Of a stretch of DNA of 64,000 bases, positions 24,310 to 33,449 are shown one piece after another. A program made the translations under genes and the position numbers. The notes under the pieces are model-generated. The model searched no databases. It saw only the letters and a list, made by a program, of their open reading frames with translations, and was not told where the DNA came from. Numbering within the stretch: position 1 is the stretch's first letter; every line of letters begins with the position of its first letter. The stretch covers positions 372,001-436,000 of the forward strand of contig NZ_JAFEVR010000008.1 in assembly GCF_017352375.1 (NCBI RefSeq), in the 5' to 3' direction. The DNA is from Mycolicibacterium sp. S2-37 (GTDB lineage Bacteria; Actinomycetota; Actinomycetes; Mycobacteriales; Mycobacteriaceae).

Positions 24310-25321
24310 CCTCTGGGAGATCGGCGGCTGGGCGTTGGCCTGCTCGATCCCCGTGGTGGTGGTGGGTGCTTTGATCATCCGGCTCGCTCGGCAGTGGTCG
24401 CTCGCGGTGAGCATGGTGGTGCTGGTACTCATCCCGACGCTGGCCACGTTCACCGGGGTGCTCGGCGCCAGCGGTTTCATGATCACCGAGACCTTCGACC
24501 CGATCGCCGTGGTGCTGCTGGTGGTCGCGGTGGTGACCATCCCGGGTGCGGTGATGCTCGGGCGCTATCAGGCTCGGCGCACGGTGTGGGAGCAGGAGAT
24601 CCGCGATTCGGAACGCGCCGCGGAGATGTCGCGCCGACGGCTGGTGGCGTTCGTCAGCCACGACCTGCGCACCCCGCTGGCCGGAATCCGTGCGGTCTCG
24701 GAGGCGATCGCCGACGGACTCGTGGGCGACGACGAGGTCCGCGCGCACGCCAAGCACATCGAGCAGGAGACCATCCGGCTGTCGGAGATGGTCGACGACC
24801 TCTTCGAGATGTCGAAGATCAACGCCGGCGCCGTGCAGCCTGTCTTCGACAAGGTGGCCCTCGACGAAGTCGTCGACGACGTGCTGGCCGCCCACCGCAT
24901 CGCCGCCGAGCGCGCCGGGGTGCAGCTGGCCGCCGAATTGCCAGACCAGCCGGTGCGGGTGCTCGGCAGTGACCGCGCGCTGGTGCGGGTGCTGTCGAAT
25001 CTGGTGGCCAACGCCATCGCCCACACCCCAGAGGGCGGCCGGGTGCAGCTGGCGCTGGGCTCGGACGAACACGGCGCGTGGGCGCGGGTCGACGACACCG
25101 GGGTCGGCATCGACGAGGCGGATCTGCCGCGGGTGTTCGACGTCGCCTACCGCGGGTCCAATGACCGTGTGCCGAGAGCGGATTCGTCGCTGCCCAGCGG
25201 ATCGGGCCTGGGGCTGGCGATCGCCGCTGGCCTGGTGCAGGCCCACCGCGGGACGCTGTCGGCGCACAACCTGGACAACGGCGCGCGTTTCGAGGTGCGG
25301 CTGCCGCTCGCGGTCGACTGA
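24296..25321 (+). CDS. Sensor histidine kinase
   Basis: A 341-residue membrane kinase. Three hydrophobic segments fill the first 85 residues with almost no periplasmic domain, so it probably senses within or near the membrane. There is no clear HAMP. The dimerisation/phosphoacceptor box is AFVSHDLRTPLAGIRAV (about residue 121), the N box NLVANAIAHTPEGG, G1 VDDTGVGIDEADLPRVFD, and G2 GSGLGLAI. GTG start at 24296 inside the regulator gene. Confidence 0.92.
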   Translation: MLSTDLWEIGGWALACSIPVVVVGALIIRLARQWSLAVSMVVLVLIPTLATFTGVLGASGFMITETFDPIAVVLLVVAVVTIPGAVMLGRYQARRTVWEQEIRDSERAAEMSRRRLVAFVSHDLRTPLAGIRAVSEAIADGLVGDDEVRAHAKHIEQETIRLSEMVDDLFEMSKINAGAVQPVFDKVALDEVVDDVLAAHRIAAERAGVQLAAELPDQPVRVLGSDRALVRVLSNLVANAIAHTPEGGRVQLALGSDEHGAWARVDDTGVGIDEADLPRVFDVAYRGSNDRVPRADSSLPSGSGLGLAIAAGLVQAHRGTLSAHNLDNGARFEVRLPLAVD

Positions 25322-25355
25322 CCCGAACCCCGCCCGCCCCGTCCAGATGACGTCT

Positions 25356-25379
25356 TGGCAAACACTTGGCGTTTTGCCA
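25356..25379. repeat. Inverted repeat between the kinase gene and the secreted-protein gene
   Basis: TGGCAAA (25356-25362) and TTTGCCA (25373-25379) form a 7-bp stem around a 10-base loop that contains another CTTGGC. It lies 35 bases after the kinase stop and 110 before the next start. It may be a weak terminator (no T-run) or a binding site for the adjacent regulator. Confidence 0.4.
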
Positions 25380-25488
25380 CTCGCAATGGATCCGAATCCC
25401 TCTGTGCCTGTTAATTTCTCAGTATCGAGCCGGCAGGCCGCGTCGCGGCTGAGCGATCGAGCGACCGGCATCGCCAGTGAGAGGCGTC

Positions 25489-27339
25489 ATGCACACCATC
25501 TGGGTTCCCAAGTTGAGCGCTGCGGCAATAATGCTCGGCCTGGGTGCAGCCGCATTCTCCGGCACAGCCGTGGCGGTTGCCGCGCCGTCGGATTCCGGGG
25601 TCTCGTCGCCGAGCAGTCAGCCCGCACCGTCATCGGAATCCTCGGGCGGAGAGAATTCGGCATCGCCAGTGCGGTCATCGGCGACGACCGAGCCGGGCCG
25701 TGGCCAGGTCGAAGCGGACGCCCAGACGGAGGCCGAGCCGTCGGACGAGCCGGAGACCGGGGTCGCGCTCCGGCGTGCCTCCCGGCGTACCCCGTCGGAA
25801 TCTGTGGAGACGGCCCGGGCCGAACGCGCCACCGAAGTCGAGGAGACCGGCGAACCGCGGCTCGTCACCCGTCACTCGGGACCGGCCGGAGCCCAGGCGC
25901 CGGAGCAGGATGCCGTCATCACGATCACCGACGCCGCGCCGGCGAAGCGCAGCATCGCGACGACCGCGGCGTACGCCACGGCTGACGAATCGAACGACGT
26001 CGTGGCACAGCTTGCCTCCGTGCGGATCTCGAACCCGACGGCGCGAGCCACCGCGACCGCTCCCCCGACGCCGTCCTGGGCCACGATGCTGCAGTCCCTA
26101 CGCCAGTTCATCGAGCAGACGCTGATCACCCAGGTGCCTACCGCCTCACCGCGCCAGGCCCCGGGCCTTCAGCACGGAGCGATCACCGGAACCCTCGGCG
26201 CACAGGACCGCACCGGTAATCCATTGACCTTCACGGTGAACCGTCAGCCGAACAACGGCACGGTGACGATCGACGGGGACGGAAACTACCGCTACACGCC
26301 GAACGAGGCGCTGGCCACCACGGGCGGTACCGACACCTTCACCGTCGACATCTCCAACGGGGCGCGGTCGCTGTTCGTCCGCGACGCAACGGGTCTGCAC
26401 CTCAACTGGTTCCAGGAGCGAACTGTCTCGGTGCCGGTCAGCGTGACGGTGACCGCCGCACCGACCTCACCCGGGTCCGCGTTGCCAGGCTCACAGGGTG
26501 GTGTGGACGCCTTCTACGTCATCAACCTCACCAGCCGAGCGCTGCGATTCAACGGATACACCGAGGACGACGGCGCCTACGGGCCCAAGGTCGGCGACAT
26601 CATCCAACCGGGCCAGGAGATGCAGATCAACCTGGCGGGTGGCATCGGCGTCCGCAGATCGCTCGTGGCCACCTTCAACTGGGTGGGCGATCAGGGCTCC
26701 TACGCGTACGGCATCTACGCCACCCAGAGCGGGTTGGATGTACAGGACGCCAACTGCTGGGGTGGGCCGTGCTACGTCCGTGAAGGCTGGGCGATCTACC
26801 TGCAGGATCAGCCGAACACGACGCACACCATCGACGCCGCCGCGGAACCCGCGAAGGCACGCGAGGCACTGCTGCAGCTGTGCAACGGCGGCCGAGCCTC
26901 GTGCGACTTCACGCCCACGAGCGAAGAGAAGACGTGGGGGCGGCTGTTCGAGCTGACCCGGGTGTCGAATGGCGGCACCGTGCCGATCACCCAGGAGATC
27001 AGCGAAAGCCGCACCGCGACCCAGTCCGACAGCATCGAGATCAGCGCCGAGGCGTCCAGCAAGCTCAGCGATCTCATCAACACCAGGATCGCCGCCAAGT
27101 ACGGGCACAGCTGGACGACGTCGCAGACGATGTCGTACAAGCTGACGGTGCCCGTCCCCGCGGGAGGCAGAATTGCGGTGTGGGCCGGCAACCCGGTCAA
27201 CCGTGTCCACGGCACGTTCACCATCCGGATGGGTAACACGACCTGGACGATCAGCAACGTCTACTTCGACACCCCCGACGCGACCCGTCTCCCGTCGTTC
27301 GAGATCAGGCCGATCACCACGGCAACACGGCAGCTCTGA
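25489..27339 (+). CDS. Secreted protein: cadherin/VCBS-like domain plus C-terminal aerolysin-like beta-pore-type region
   Basis: A 616-residue exported protein. A signal peptide (residues 1 to about 31, ending AVAVAAP) leads to a Ser/Pro/Glu-rich disordered region (to about 220). A VCBS/cadherin-like domain follows (about 224-292: NPLTFTVNRQPNNGTVTIDG, NYRYTPNEAL, GTDTFTVDISNG). Then comes a beta-rich domain (about 334-475) with Cys pairs (ANCWGGPCYV; LCNGGRASCDF). The last 130 residues alternate Ser/Thr (SESRTATQSDSIEISAE; HSWTTSQTMSYKLTVPVPAGGRIAVWAG), the pattern of aerolysin/ETX-type stem hairpins. ATG at 25489 follows GAGAGG; GTG 25477 lacks a ribosome site. The pore-toxin reading is inference. 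Confidence 0.75.
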   Translation: MHTIWVPKLSAAAIMLGLGAAAFSGTAVAVAAPSDSGVSSPSSQPAPSSESSGGENSASPVRSSATTEPGRGQVEADAQTEAEPSDEPETGVALRRASRRTPSESVETARAERATEVEETGEPRLVTRHSGPAGAQAPEQDAVITITDAAPAKRSIATTAAYATADESNDVVAQLASVRISNPTARATATAPPTPSWATMLQSLRQFIEQTLITQVPTASPRQAPGLQHGAITGTLGAQDRTGNPLTFTVNRQPNNGTVTIDGDGNYRYTPNEALATTGGTDTFTVDISNGARSLFVRDATGLHLNWFQERTVSVPVSVTVTAAPTSPGSALPGSQGGVDAFYVINLTSRALRFNGYTEDDGAYGPKVGDIIQPGQEMQINLAGGIGVRRSLVATFNWVGDQGSYAYGIYATQSGLDVQDANCWGGPCYVREGWAIYLQDQPNTTHTIDAAAEPAKAREALLQLCNGGRASCDFTPTSEEKTWGRLFELTRVSNGGTVPITQEISESRTATQSDSIEISAEASSKLSDLINTRIAAKYGHSWTTSQTMSYKLTVPVPAGGRIAVWAGNPVNRVHGTFTIRMGNTTWTISNVYFDTPDATRLPSFEIRPITTATRQL

Positions 27340-27352
27340 CGCGCTTGCCGGT

Positions 27353-28486
27353 TCAGTCCGGCAGCGAATTGCCCAGCCGCTCGGTGGCCGCGACGTAGTC
27401 CTCGATGAACTCGCGCACCACCTCGCGGGCGGGCTTCACCTTGTTCATCAGGCCGACGCCCTGGCCGACGAAATAGGTCGCCAGTTCCTGTGCGCCCGGA
27501 TGTCCTTGTGCGGCAAGCACATCGATGCGGCGCAGTAGCGGCTCGGCGAGCATGTTCTGCAGCGGCAACGGCAGCGGTGCGCGGTCGCCGCGCGGCGCCC
27601 ACGCCTGCGTCCAGTCCGAAACCAGTTGCCGCGCAGGCTTACCGGTGCGTCCGGCCGAGCGGATGGTGTCCCGCGAGCTGGCGGCGAGCATCTTCTGCAC
27701 GGTGTGGGGCGCGGTCTCGGCCTCCTCGGTGGTGAGCCACACCGAACCGGTCCACGCGCCGTCGGCGCCCATCGCGACCGCCGCGGCCATCTGCCGGCCG
27801 GTGACGATGCCGCCGGCGGCCAGTACCGGTACCTGTGCGCCGGACTCCTCGATCGCTTCGATCACCTCGGGCACCAGCACCAGGGTGGTCACCTCGCCGC
27901 AGTGTCCGCCCGCCTCGGTGCCCTGCGCGACGATCAGGTCCACGCCCGCCGCGACCTGCTTGAGTGCGTGCTCGCGGGCACCGACCAGCGCGGCGACCGG
28001 CACACCGTGTTCGCGACCTGCCTCGATCATGTAGTCCGGCGGCACGCCGAGCGCGTTGGCGATGAGCTTGATGGGGTGGCTCATCGCCACGTCGAGCAGT
28101 TCGCGGCTGGTGTCGCCGGACAACACCGAGCCGCCGAATCGTTGTTCGGACTCGAGGTCGATCCCGTGGTCGGTCAGCAGCCGCGCGACGTACTCGCGGT
28201 ATCCGGCCGGGATGCGGTCGACGAGCTGTCCACGGGAGAGGTTCTCCCCCTTGCCCTCGAACTTGGCCGGCACGATGATGTCGGCGCCGTAGGGCTTACC
28301 GCCGACATGCTCGTCGATCCAGGTCAGTTCCCGATCCAACTGCTCCGGCGTGTAGGCCGTCGCGCCGAGGACACCGAAACCGCCGGCATTGGTCACCGCG
28401 GCGACGACGTCGCGGCAGTGACTGAACGCGAAGAGCGGGAAATCGATGCCGAACTGTTCACCAAGCGAGGACTTCATGCCGCCCAT
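27353..28486 (-). CDS. Nitronate monooxygenase-family (NPD) flavoprotein
   Basis: A 377-residue FMN-dependent TIM-barrel enzyme of the 2-nitropropane dioxygenase/enoyl-reductase group. AVTNAGGFGVLGATAYTPEQL lies near the N-terminus; LIVAQGTEAGGHCGEVTTLVLVPEV (about residues 184-208) and [33 protein letters not shown] bind FMN phosphate. The His expected for nitronate oxidation is in GGHCG. Mycobacteria have several paralogues, one acting in sterol-ring degradation; this one cannot be assigned. It overlaps the upstream P450 gene by 29 bases. Confidence 0.87.
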   Translation of the reverse strand: MGGMKSSLGEQFGIDFPLFAFSHCRDVVAAVTNAGGFGVLGATAYTPEQLDRELTWIDEHVGGKPYGADIIVPAKFEGKGENLSRGQLVDRIPAGYREYVARLLTDHGIDLESEQRFGGSVLSGDTSRELLDVAMSHPIKLIANALGVPPDYMIEAGREHGVPVAALVGAREHALKQVAAGVDLIVAQGTEAGGHCGEVTTLVLVPEVIEAIEESGAQVPVLAAGGIVTGRQMAAAVAMGADGAWTGSVWLTTEEAETAPHTVQKMLAASSRDTIRSAGRTGKPARQLVSDWTQAWAPRGDRAPLPLPLQNMLAEPLLRRIDVLAAQGHPGAQELATYFVGQGVGLMNKVKPAREVVREFIEDYVAATERLGNSLPD

Positions 28487-29852
28487 TATCGGGCGTCACC
28501 CGGCGGGCCCGGACGCGCGCCCGGATCGGACCGTCCGCGACCATGGTGAATGGCAGGGCGAGCGGAAATTCCGCATCGACGGCGTCCAGGTGCACTCTGC
28601 GGATGATGGTGGCCAGCGCCAGCGTCGCCTCCAGCATCGCGAAGTGATCCCCGATGCACGAGCGCGGTCCGCCGCCGAAGGGCAGGTACTGCCAGCGGTC
28701 CCGGCCCTTGGAGTTCTCCGGGCTGAACCGGTCGGGGTCGAACTCCAGCGGGCGCTCCCACAGCGCAGGATCGCGTTGTACCGCCATGATCGCGAACAGC
28801 ACCAGAGTCCCCGCCGGAACGCGGTAGCCGTCCACCTCGATGTCGCGCCGTGTCATTCGTGTTCCGGTCGGGCCGGGGGGGCACAGCCGCAGCGCCTCGT
28901 GCAGCACCTGCCGGGTGTAGCCCAAGTCGGTGAGGTCCGCGGGGGCGAGCTCGCGGTCACCGAGCCGGGCGACCTCGGCGGCGACCCGGTCCTGGAGCTG
29001 CGGATGACGGCCCAGCTGCCACAGGGTGTAGGTCAGCGTGGTGGCGGTGGTGTCGTGACCGGCCACCATGAACACCGTGAGTTCGTCACAGATGTCCTCG
29101 TCGGGCATCGGTCGTCCGGTCGCCGGGTCGGTGGCGGCCATGAGCGCCCGTACCAGCGGCGCGTTGCGCGCCGGATCGTCCCGGCAGCCCTGCAGTACCT
29201 CGCGCGCGAGGTCGCGCATGGTGTCGCGGGCGGCCAGGGCGCGTCGGCGTGCCGGAGTCGACAGCCAACGGGGCGCTCGGACGGGCCGGGTGGCGCGCGA
29301 CGCGATGTATCCCAGTGCGGTCTTCAGCGGTTCGGCGACGCAGTCGGCCCGCGCGTCCAGATCCAGCCCCAGCACCGACCGTCCGAGCGCCCGCAGCGTC
29401 AGTCGCCGGCATTCCGCGTCCAGGTCGACGTCGGCGCCCTCCGCCCACCCGGCAGCGACCATCTCGGCGGCCTCGGCCATGTCGCCGGCGAACTCGCGGA
29501 CATGCTGCTTGGTGAACACCGGTTGCAGCGCCCGTCGGCGCGGCAGCCACTCGTCGTGCGGGAGGTCGAACAGGTTGTCGCCCAGGAGTCGTCGCATCTC
29601 CTGGTGGATCGGCGCCTTGTCGACGGCGTCGTCCCTACAGCCCAGGACGTCGCGCAGCGCGCGCGGCGAGGCGGCGACGACGATCGGGGGCATGAGCCAG
29701 CTCGGGGCCATGGTGAAACGGCTCACCGGTCCCCCGGCATCGCGCAGCGTGTCCATTCCGGTGTGGTACTGACGCAGCGCCCGCGCCCGCTCGCGGTAGG
29801 GCAGCGGATTCTTCGGGGCCAGTGGAAGCGAGGCGACATGTCCATCGGTCAT
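28458..29852 (-). CDS. Cytochrome P450
   Basis: A P450 of about 464 residues. Diagnostic motifs: I-helix oxygen groove VAGHDTTATTLTYTL, K-helix ExxR in HEALRLCPPG, and the heme-binding loop YLPFGGGPRSCIGDHFAMLE with the Cys thiolate. PERF-type segment is FDPDRFSPEN. No membrane anchor. ATG at 29852 (MTDGHVASLPL) is preferred; GTG at 29873 is in frame. It is translationally overlapped with the NPD gene, suggesting a joint oxidative pathway. Its CYP family number cannot be assigned by eye, and no ferredoxin gene is adjacent. Confidence 0.92.
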   Translation of the reverse strand: MTDGHVASLPLAPKNPLPYRERARALRQYHTGMDTLRDAGGPVSRFTMAPSWLMPPIVVAASPRALRDVLGCRDDAVDKAPIHQEMRRLLGDNLFDLPHDEWLPRRRALQPVFTKQHVREFAGDMAEAAEMVAAGWAEGADVDLDAECRRLTLRALGRSVLGLDLDARADCVAEPLKTALGYIASRATRPVRAPRWLSTPARRRALAARDTMRDLAREVLQGCRDDPARNAPLVRALMAATDPATGRPMPDEDICDELTVFMVAGHDTTATTLTYTLWQLGRHPQLQDRVAAEVARLGDRELAPADLTDLGYTRQVLHEALRLCPPGPTGTRMTRRDIEVDGYRVPAGTLVLFAIMAVQRDPALWERPLEFDPDRFSPENSKGRDRWQYLPFGGGPRSCIGDHFAMLEATLALATIIRRVHLDAVDAEFPLALPFTMVADGPIRARVRARRVTPDNGRHEVLAW

Positions 29853-29912
29853 GCGGGAAATCAACCACCGCACAGCCGTACGCGCCTCATCCGAACGGAT
29901 GAGATCGTCGCG

Positions 29913-30944
29913 TCAATCCCGTAACGGCGCGAAGGCGAACTCCGCCAACCCGTCCCGCGGGTCGATCGCCGCCCGGAAGCCGAGACGCTCCGCAGCCCGG
30001 GCCGGGGAGGCGACGATGTGGCGGACATCGCCGCTGCGGTACTGACCCGTCACGACCGGGCGTTCGGCGCCGCGGCTGTCGCACAGTTCCGCCGCGACCT
30101 CCATGATCGAGATGGGACGTCCCGAGCAGACGTTGAACGCCGCGAATCCCCCGAGCCCCGACTGCACCGCGGCCAGGTTCGCCGCCGCCACATCATCGAC
30201 GTGGACGAAATCGCGCATCTGCCCGCCGTCCTCGAAAACCCTTGGCACGTCGCCGCTCTCGAGCTGAGAACGGAAGATCGCAGCCACCCCGCTGTAGGGG
30301 GTGTCGCGGGGCATGTGCGGGCCGTAGACGTTGTGGTAACGCAGCGCGACCACCGAACCACCGGTGGCCTCACTCCATGCCAGCGCGTAGTGCTCCTGGG
30401 CGACCTTGCTTGCCGCATAGAGGCTACGGGGCCGCAGCGGCTCGTCCTCGTCGACCAGGCGCCACTGCAGTTCCTCACCGCCCAGCGGGCAACGGTGTTC
30501 GAAGTCACCGGCCTCGAGGTCATCGCGCCGGCGCGGCGACGGTTGCACCGGTCCGTGTTCGGGACAGTCGAACCGGCCCTGCCCGTAGACCACCATCGAC
30601 GACGCCAGCACCAGCCTCTCGACTCCGGCGGCGAACATCTCGGCGAGCACCACCGTTGTGCCGTAATCGTTGTGGCTGCCGTAGGACGGGGCATCGGCGG
30701 CGTTGACCCCGGCACCGACGACGGCGGCCTGATGACAGACCACGTCGACGCCGTCGAGCAGGGGGGCCAGGGCGGCGGCGTCGCGGACGTCGACGTTGCG
30801 GACGTCGTCGGGGATCCGGGCGTTCTCGCCGTGCGCGGCCGGCAGCATCATGTCCACGGCGACCACGTCATGGCCGGCTCCCGTCAACGCCGCGCGCACC
30901 CGGGATCCGATGAACCCGGCGGCGCCGGTCAGCAGCACCCTCAC
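29913..30944 (-). CDS. galE3: NAD-dependent sugar epimerase/dehydratase (GalE3-like)
   Basis: A 343-residue extended SDR. MRVLLTGAAGFIGSRV (GxxGxxG) begins the protein, VVCHQAAVVGAG is the second nucleotide segment, the catalytic Tyr and Lys are in SLYAASKVAQEHYAL (about residues 174-188), and RYHNVYGPHMPRDTPYSGVAAIF is the substrate loop. M. tuberculosis Rv0536 (galE3) is in the same position after the phosphorylase. Its start overlaps the phosphorylase stop by 4 bases. Whether it makes UDP-galactose is not shown. Confidence 0.88.
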   Translation of the reverse strand: MRVLLTGAAGFIGSRVRAALTGAGHDVVAVDMMLPAAHGENARIPDDVRNVDVRDAAALAPLLDGVDVVCHQAAVVGAGVNAADAPSYGSHNDYGTTVVLAEMFAAGVERLVLASSMVVYGQGRFDCPEHGPVQPSPRRRDDLEAGDFEHRCPLGGEELQWRLVDEDEPLRPRSLYAASKVAQEHYALAWSEATGGSVVALRYHNVYGPHMPRDTPYSGVAAIFRSQLESGDVPRVFEDGGQMRDFVHVDDVAAANLAAVQSGLGGFAAFNVCSGRPISIMEVAAELCDSRGAERPVVTGQYRSGDVRHIVASPARAAERLGFRAAIDPRDGLAEFAFAPLRD

Positions 30945-31735
30945 GGCAGCTCGATCGGCAGCGTGACGCCGTCATGGGGCCGGCAGTGGGTGCAGGTGCG
31001 CTCGGCGTCGACCTGGTCGATGGCCTCGTGCACGAGCTGCTTGAACGGCACCAGGTTGCGCTCGAACTCGGCGAAGACGTCGACCGCCCGGACCGCCGAC
31101 CCGGAATCGATGCCCGCGTCGAGGTCGGTGACCAGTGCGATTGCTGCGTAACACATCTCGAGTTCGCGGGCCAGCACTGCCTCTGGATAGCCGGTCATGT
31201 TGACCAGGGTGAAGCCTGCGGCGGCGAACCATCTGCTCTCGGCTCTGGTGGAGAATCTCGGGCCCTGGATCACCACCATGGTGCCGCCGTCGACCACACC
31301 GGGCAGCTCGGCGGCGGCGGCGCGCAGGGTCGGACAGTAGGGGTCGGCGAACCCGACGTGGATACCGCCCGAATCGAAGTACGTGTCGGCCCGTCCGGTC
31401 GTGCGATCGACCAGCTGATCGGGCACCACCATCGAACCGGGCCCGAGCTGCGGGGTGAGGCTGCCCACCGCACACGGTCCGAAGATCCGTCGCACACCGA
31501 GCGCCCGCAGCGCCCACATGTTGGCGCGGTACGGCACGGTGTGTGGGGAGAATTCGTGGCTGACGCCGTGGCGGGGCAGGAACGCCACCTCGTGCTGTCC
31601 GACGGTGCCCACCGTGATCGGCGCGCTCGGCGCGCCGTAGGGGGTGTCCAGGCTGATGGCGCGGCAATCCTCACCGAAGAAGGTGTAGAAGCCGCTGCCG
31701 CCGATGACTCCGAGCATCGGTCCATTGTCGACCAT
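30941..31735 (-). CDS. S-methyl-5'-thioadenosine (or purine nucleoside) phosphorylase
   Basis: A 264-residue MTAP/PNP-family phosphorylase (Rv0535-like, annotated pnp there). MLGVIGGSGFYTFFG carries the phosphate-binding GGSGFY, then PRHGVSHEFSPHTVPYRANMWAL, QGPRFSTRAES, and NMTGYPEAVLARELEMCYAAIALVTD with the purine-site Asp. It splits MTA to adenine and methylthioribose-1-phosphate in methionine salvage. ATG at 31735 matches the 264-residue length I recall; ATG at 31717 (MLGVIGG) is also reasonable. Confidence 0.9.
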   Translation of the reverse strand: MVDNGPMLGVIGGSGFYTFFGEDCRAISLDTPYGAPSAPITVGTVGQHEVAFLPRHGVSHEFSPHTVPYRANMWALRALGVRRIFGPCAVGSLTPQLGPGSMVVPDQLVDRTTGRADTYFDSGGIHVGFADPYCPTLRAAAAELPGVVDGGTMVVIQGPRFSTRAESRWFAAAGFTLVNMTGYPEAVLARELEMCYAAIALVTDLDAGIDSGSAVRAVDVFAEFERNLVPFKQLVHEAIDQVDAERTCTHCRPHDGVTLPIELP

Positions 31736-31788
31736 GCCCACGGCAGCAGGCATGACGGTGCGATGACGCACCGTGACACACTTGCGCC

Positions 31789-32661
31789 GTGGCCAGTTTC
31801 GCCCAGTGGGTCGAGGGCGCCCGCCCCCGGACGCTGCCCAACGCCGTCTCCCCCGTCATCGCCGGTACCGGTGCGGCGGCGTGGCTGGACGGCGCGGTGT
31901 GGTGGAAGGCGCTGTTGGCGCTGATCGTCGCCGTCGCGTTGATCATCGGCGTCAACTTCGCCAACGACTACTCCGACGGCATTCGCGGCACCGACGACGT
32001 GCGCGCCGGGCCGCTGCGGCTGGTGGGTTCGAAGCTGGCGTCACCGCGGGCCGTGCTGACCGCCGCGATCATCAGCCTCGCGGTCGGCGCGGCAGCGGGG
32101 CTGGCGCTCGCCGTGCTCAGCGCACCGTGGCTGATCGCCGTCGGCGCCGTGTGCATCGCCGGTGCGTGGCTCTACACCGGCGGCTCGAAGCCCTACGGCT
32201 ACCTGGGGTTCGGCGAGATCGCGGTGTTCGTGTTCTTCGGTCTCGTCGCGGTGCTGGGCACCCAGTTCACCCAGGCCTCGCGGGTCGACTGGGTCGGACT
32301 CGCGGCCGCGGTCGCGATGGGTGCGCTGTCGTCGGCGGTGCTGGTGGCCAACAACCTGCGCGACATCCCGACCGATCGCGAGGCAGGCAAGATCACCCTG
32401 GCGGTCCGACTCGGCGACGCCCGCACCCGGCTGCTGTACCAGGCGCTGGTGGCGACGGCGTTCGCGCTCACACTGGTGCTCATGCTCGCGACGCCCTGGT
32501 GCGCGGCCGGTCTGGTGGCGTTGCCGTTGGCCGTACGGGCCGCCCAGCCCGTGCGCCGCGGCAGCGGTGGACGCGAGCTGATCCCGGTGCTGCGGGACAC
32601 CGGACTGACGATGCTGGTGTGGGCGGTCGCCGTCGCGCTCGCGCTGACATTCGCGAGCTGA
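31789..32661 (+). CDS. menA: 1,4-dihydroxy-2-naphthoate octaprenyltransferase (MenA)
   Basis: A 290-residue UbiA-family prenyltransferase with about nine membrane helices; it attaches the polyprenyl chain to dihydroxynaphthoate to give demethylmenaquinone. The first aspartate motif is [15 protein letters not shown] (about residues 57-71), the second [22 protein letters not shown] (about 188-209). GTG start at 31789, divergent from the phosphorylase (53-base gap). It ends 3 bases before the convergent Clp-N pseudogene. Confidence 0.95.
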   Translation: MASFAQWVEGARPRTLPNAVSPVIAGTGAAAWLDGAVWWKALLALIVAVALIIGVNFANDYSDGIRGTDDVRAGPLRLVGSKLASPRAVLTAAIISLAVGAAAGLALAVLSAPWLIAVGAVCIAGAWLYTGGSKPYGYLGFGEIAVFVFFGLVAVLGTQFTQASRVDWVGLAAAVAMGALSSAVLVANNLRDIPTDREAGKITLAVRLGDARTRLLYQALVATAFALTLVLMLATPWCAAGLVALPLAVRAAQPVRRGSGGRELIPVLRDTGLTMLVWAVAVALALTFAS

Positions 32662-32664
32662 GCG

Positions 32665-33224
32665 CTACGCCGCCCGCTGCAGCAGGGCAACGACGTCAGC
32701 ACGGAGCACGGCCGGCGACACATGGCGGGTGATGAGGCCGCGTGTCGTCTCGTCGCCACCGCGCACGATGCCCAGCAGAATGTGCTCGCTGCCGATACGG
32801 CGGATTTCTGCGCCAACGCCTCCCGCAGTGCCAGTTCCAGGACCTTCTTGGTCGGCTTCACGAACGGAATGTGCATCCGGCGTTTCCGTCGGCGCGGGCC
32901 GGAACCTCGCAGCGCTTCGTCGAACGCCCCGGCGCCGAACACCCGGTCGGCGGCGTCGCGCACGGCATGCAGGTCGATTCCCAGGGCCCGCAGGGCTGCA
33001 GCCTCGTCGTCGAAGGTGCCCGGCCCCGACGCGGTCAACTCGCGACGGATCACCTCGGCCGTCATGCCGTGGCCGGCCAGTACTCCGAGCAGCTCGTCCT
33101 CCGCGCTGCGCAGCACTCCGAGCAGCAGGTGCTCGGGCCGGATCTCATCAGCGTGTTGCGTGCGCGCCTCCTCCTGGGCGAACACCACCGCGATCCGGGC
33201 CGATCGACTGAACCGCTCGAACAT
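32665..33224 (-). pseudogene. Clp N-terminal domain protein broken by a one-base frameshift
   Basis: Two Clp-N repeats: the first (MFERFSRSARIAVVFAQEEAR, RPEHLLLGVLRSAEDELLGVL) is intact; the second begins IPFVKPTKKVLELALREALAQ. Near 32801-32806 the frame breaks. In the original frame the protein would run on to 32199, antisense through menA, as non-family sequence. One frame over it reads RRIGSEHILLGIVRGGDETTRGLI and stops at 32665, restoring the second repeat and ending 3 bases from menA. This fits loss of one base, real or from sequencing. Clp-N proteins act as adaptors or chaperone-related factors. It follows its HTH partner by 1 base. Confidence 0.8.
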
Positions 33225-33225
33225 C

Positions 33226-33447
33226 TCATCCCCTCCGGCTGTGTTTCTGATGCACCGCTTGGCGCGTGACTCCGAGCGCGTCGGCGATGGCCTGCCAGCT
33301 CCAGCCCTTGTCCCGCGCGTTGGCGACGTGCATCGATTCGAGGGCGTCCATCGTGCGTCGCATCGCGTGGATCGCCCGCAGGCCGACGGCCGGGTCGGAA
33401 CTCCCGACAGCCTGTGTCACTTCGTTGAGTGCGCTCGCGTCCATCAC
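33226..33447 (-). CDS. Small helix-turn-helix regulator paired with the Clp-N protein
   Basis: A 73-residue DNA-binding protein. The C-terminal half, DKGWSWQAIADALGVTRQAVHQKHSRR, is a classical HTH; the N-terminal half is helical (GLRAIHAMRRTMDALESMHVANA). GTG at 33447, with ATG at 33444. A TAAGTT -10 lies 6 bases upstream, so the mRNA is probably leaderless. Two identical palindromes cover the promoter, implying autorepression. HTH/Clp-N pairs recur in mycobacteria. Confidence 0.85.
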   Translation of the reverse strand: MMDASALNEVTQAVGSSDPAVGLRAIHAMRRTMDALESMHVANARDKGWSWQAIADALGVTRQAVHQKHSRRG

Positions 33448-33449
33448 TT

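Noticed and set aside
32199..32664. Continuation of the Clp-N frame through menA
   Set aside because: No Clp-N similarity after the break; the neighbouring frame restores the domain and stops before menA.
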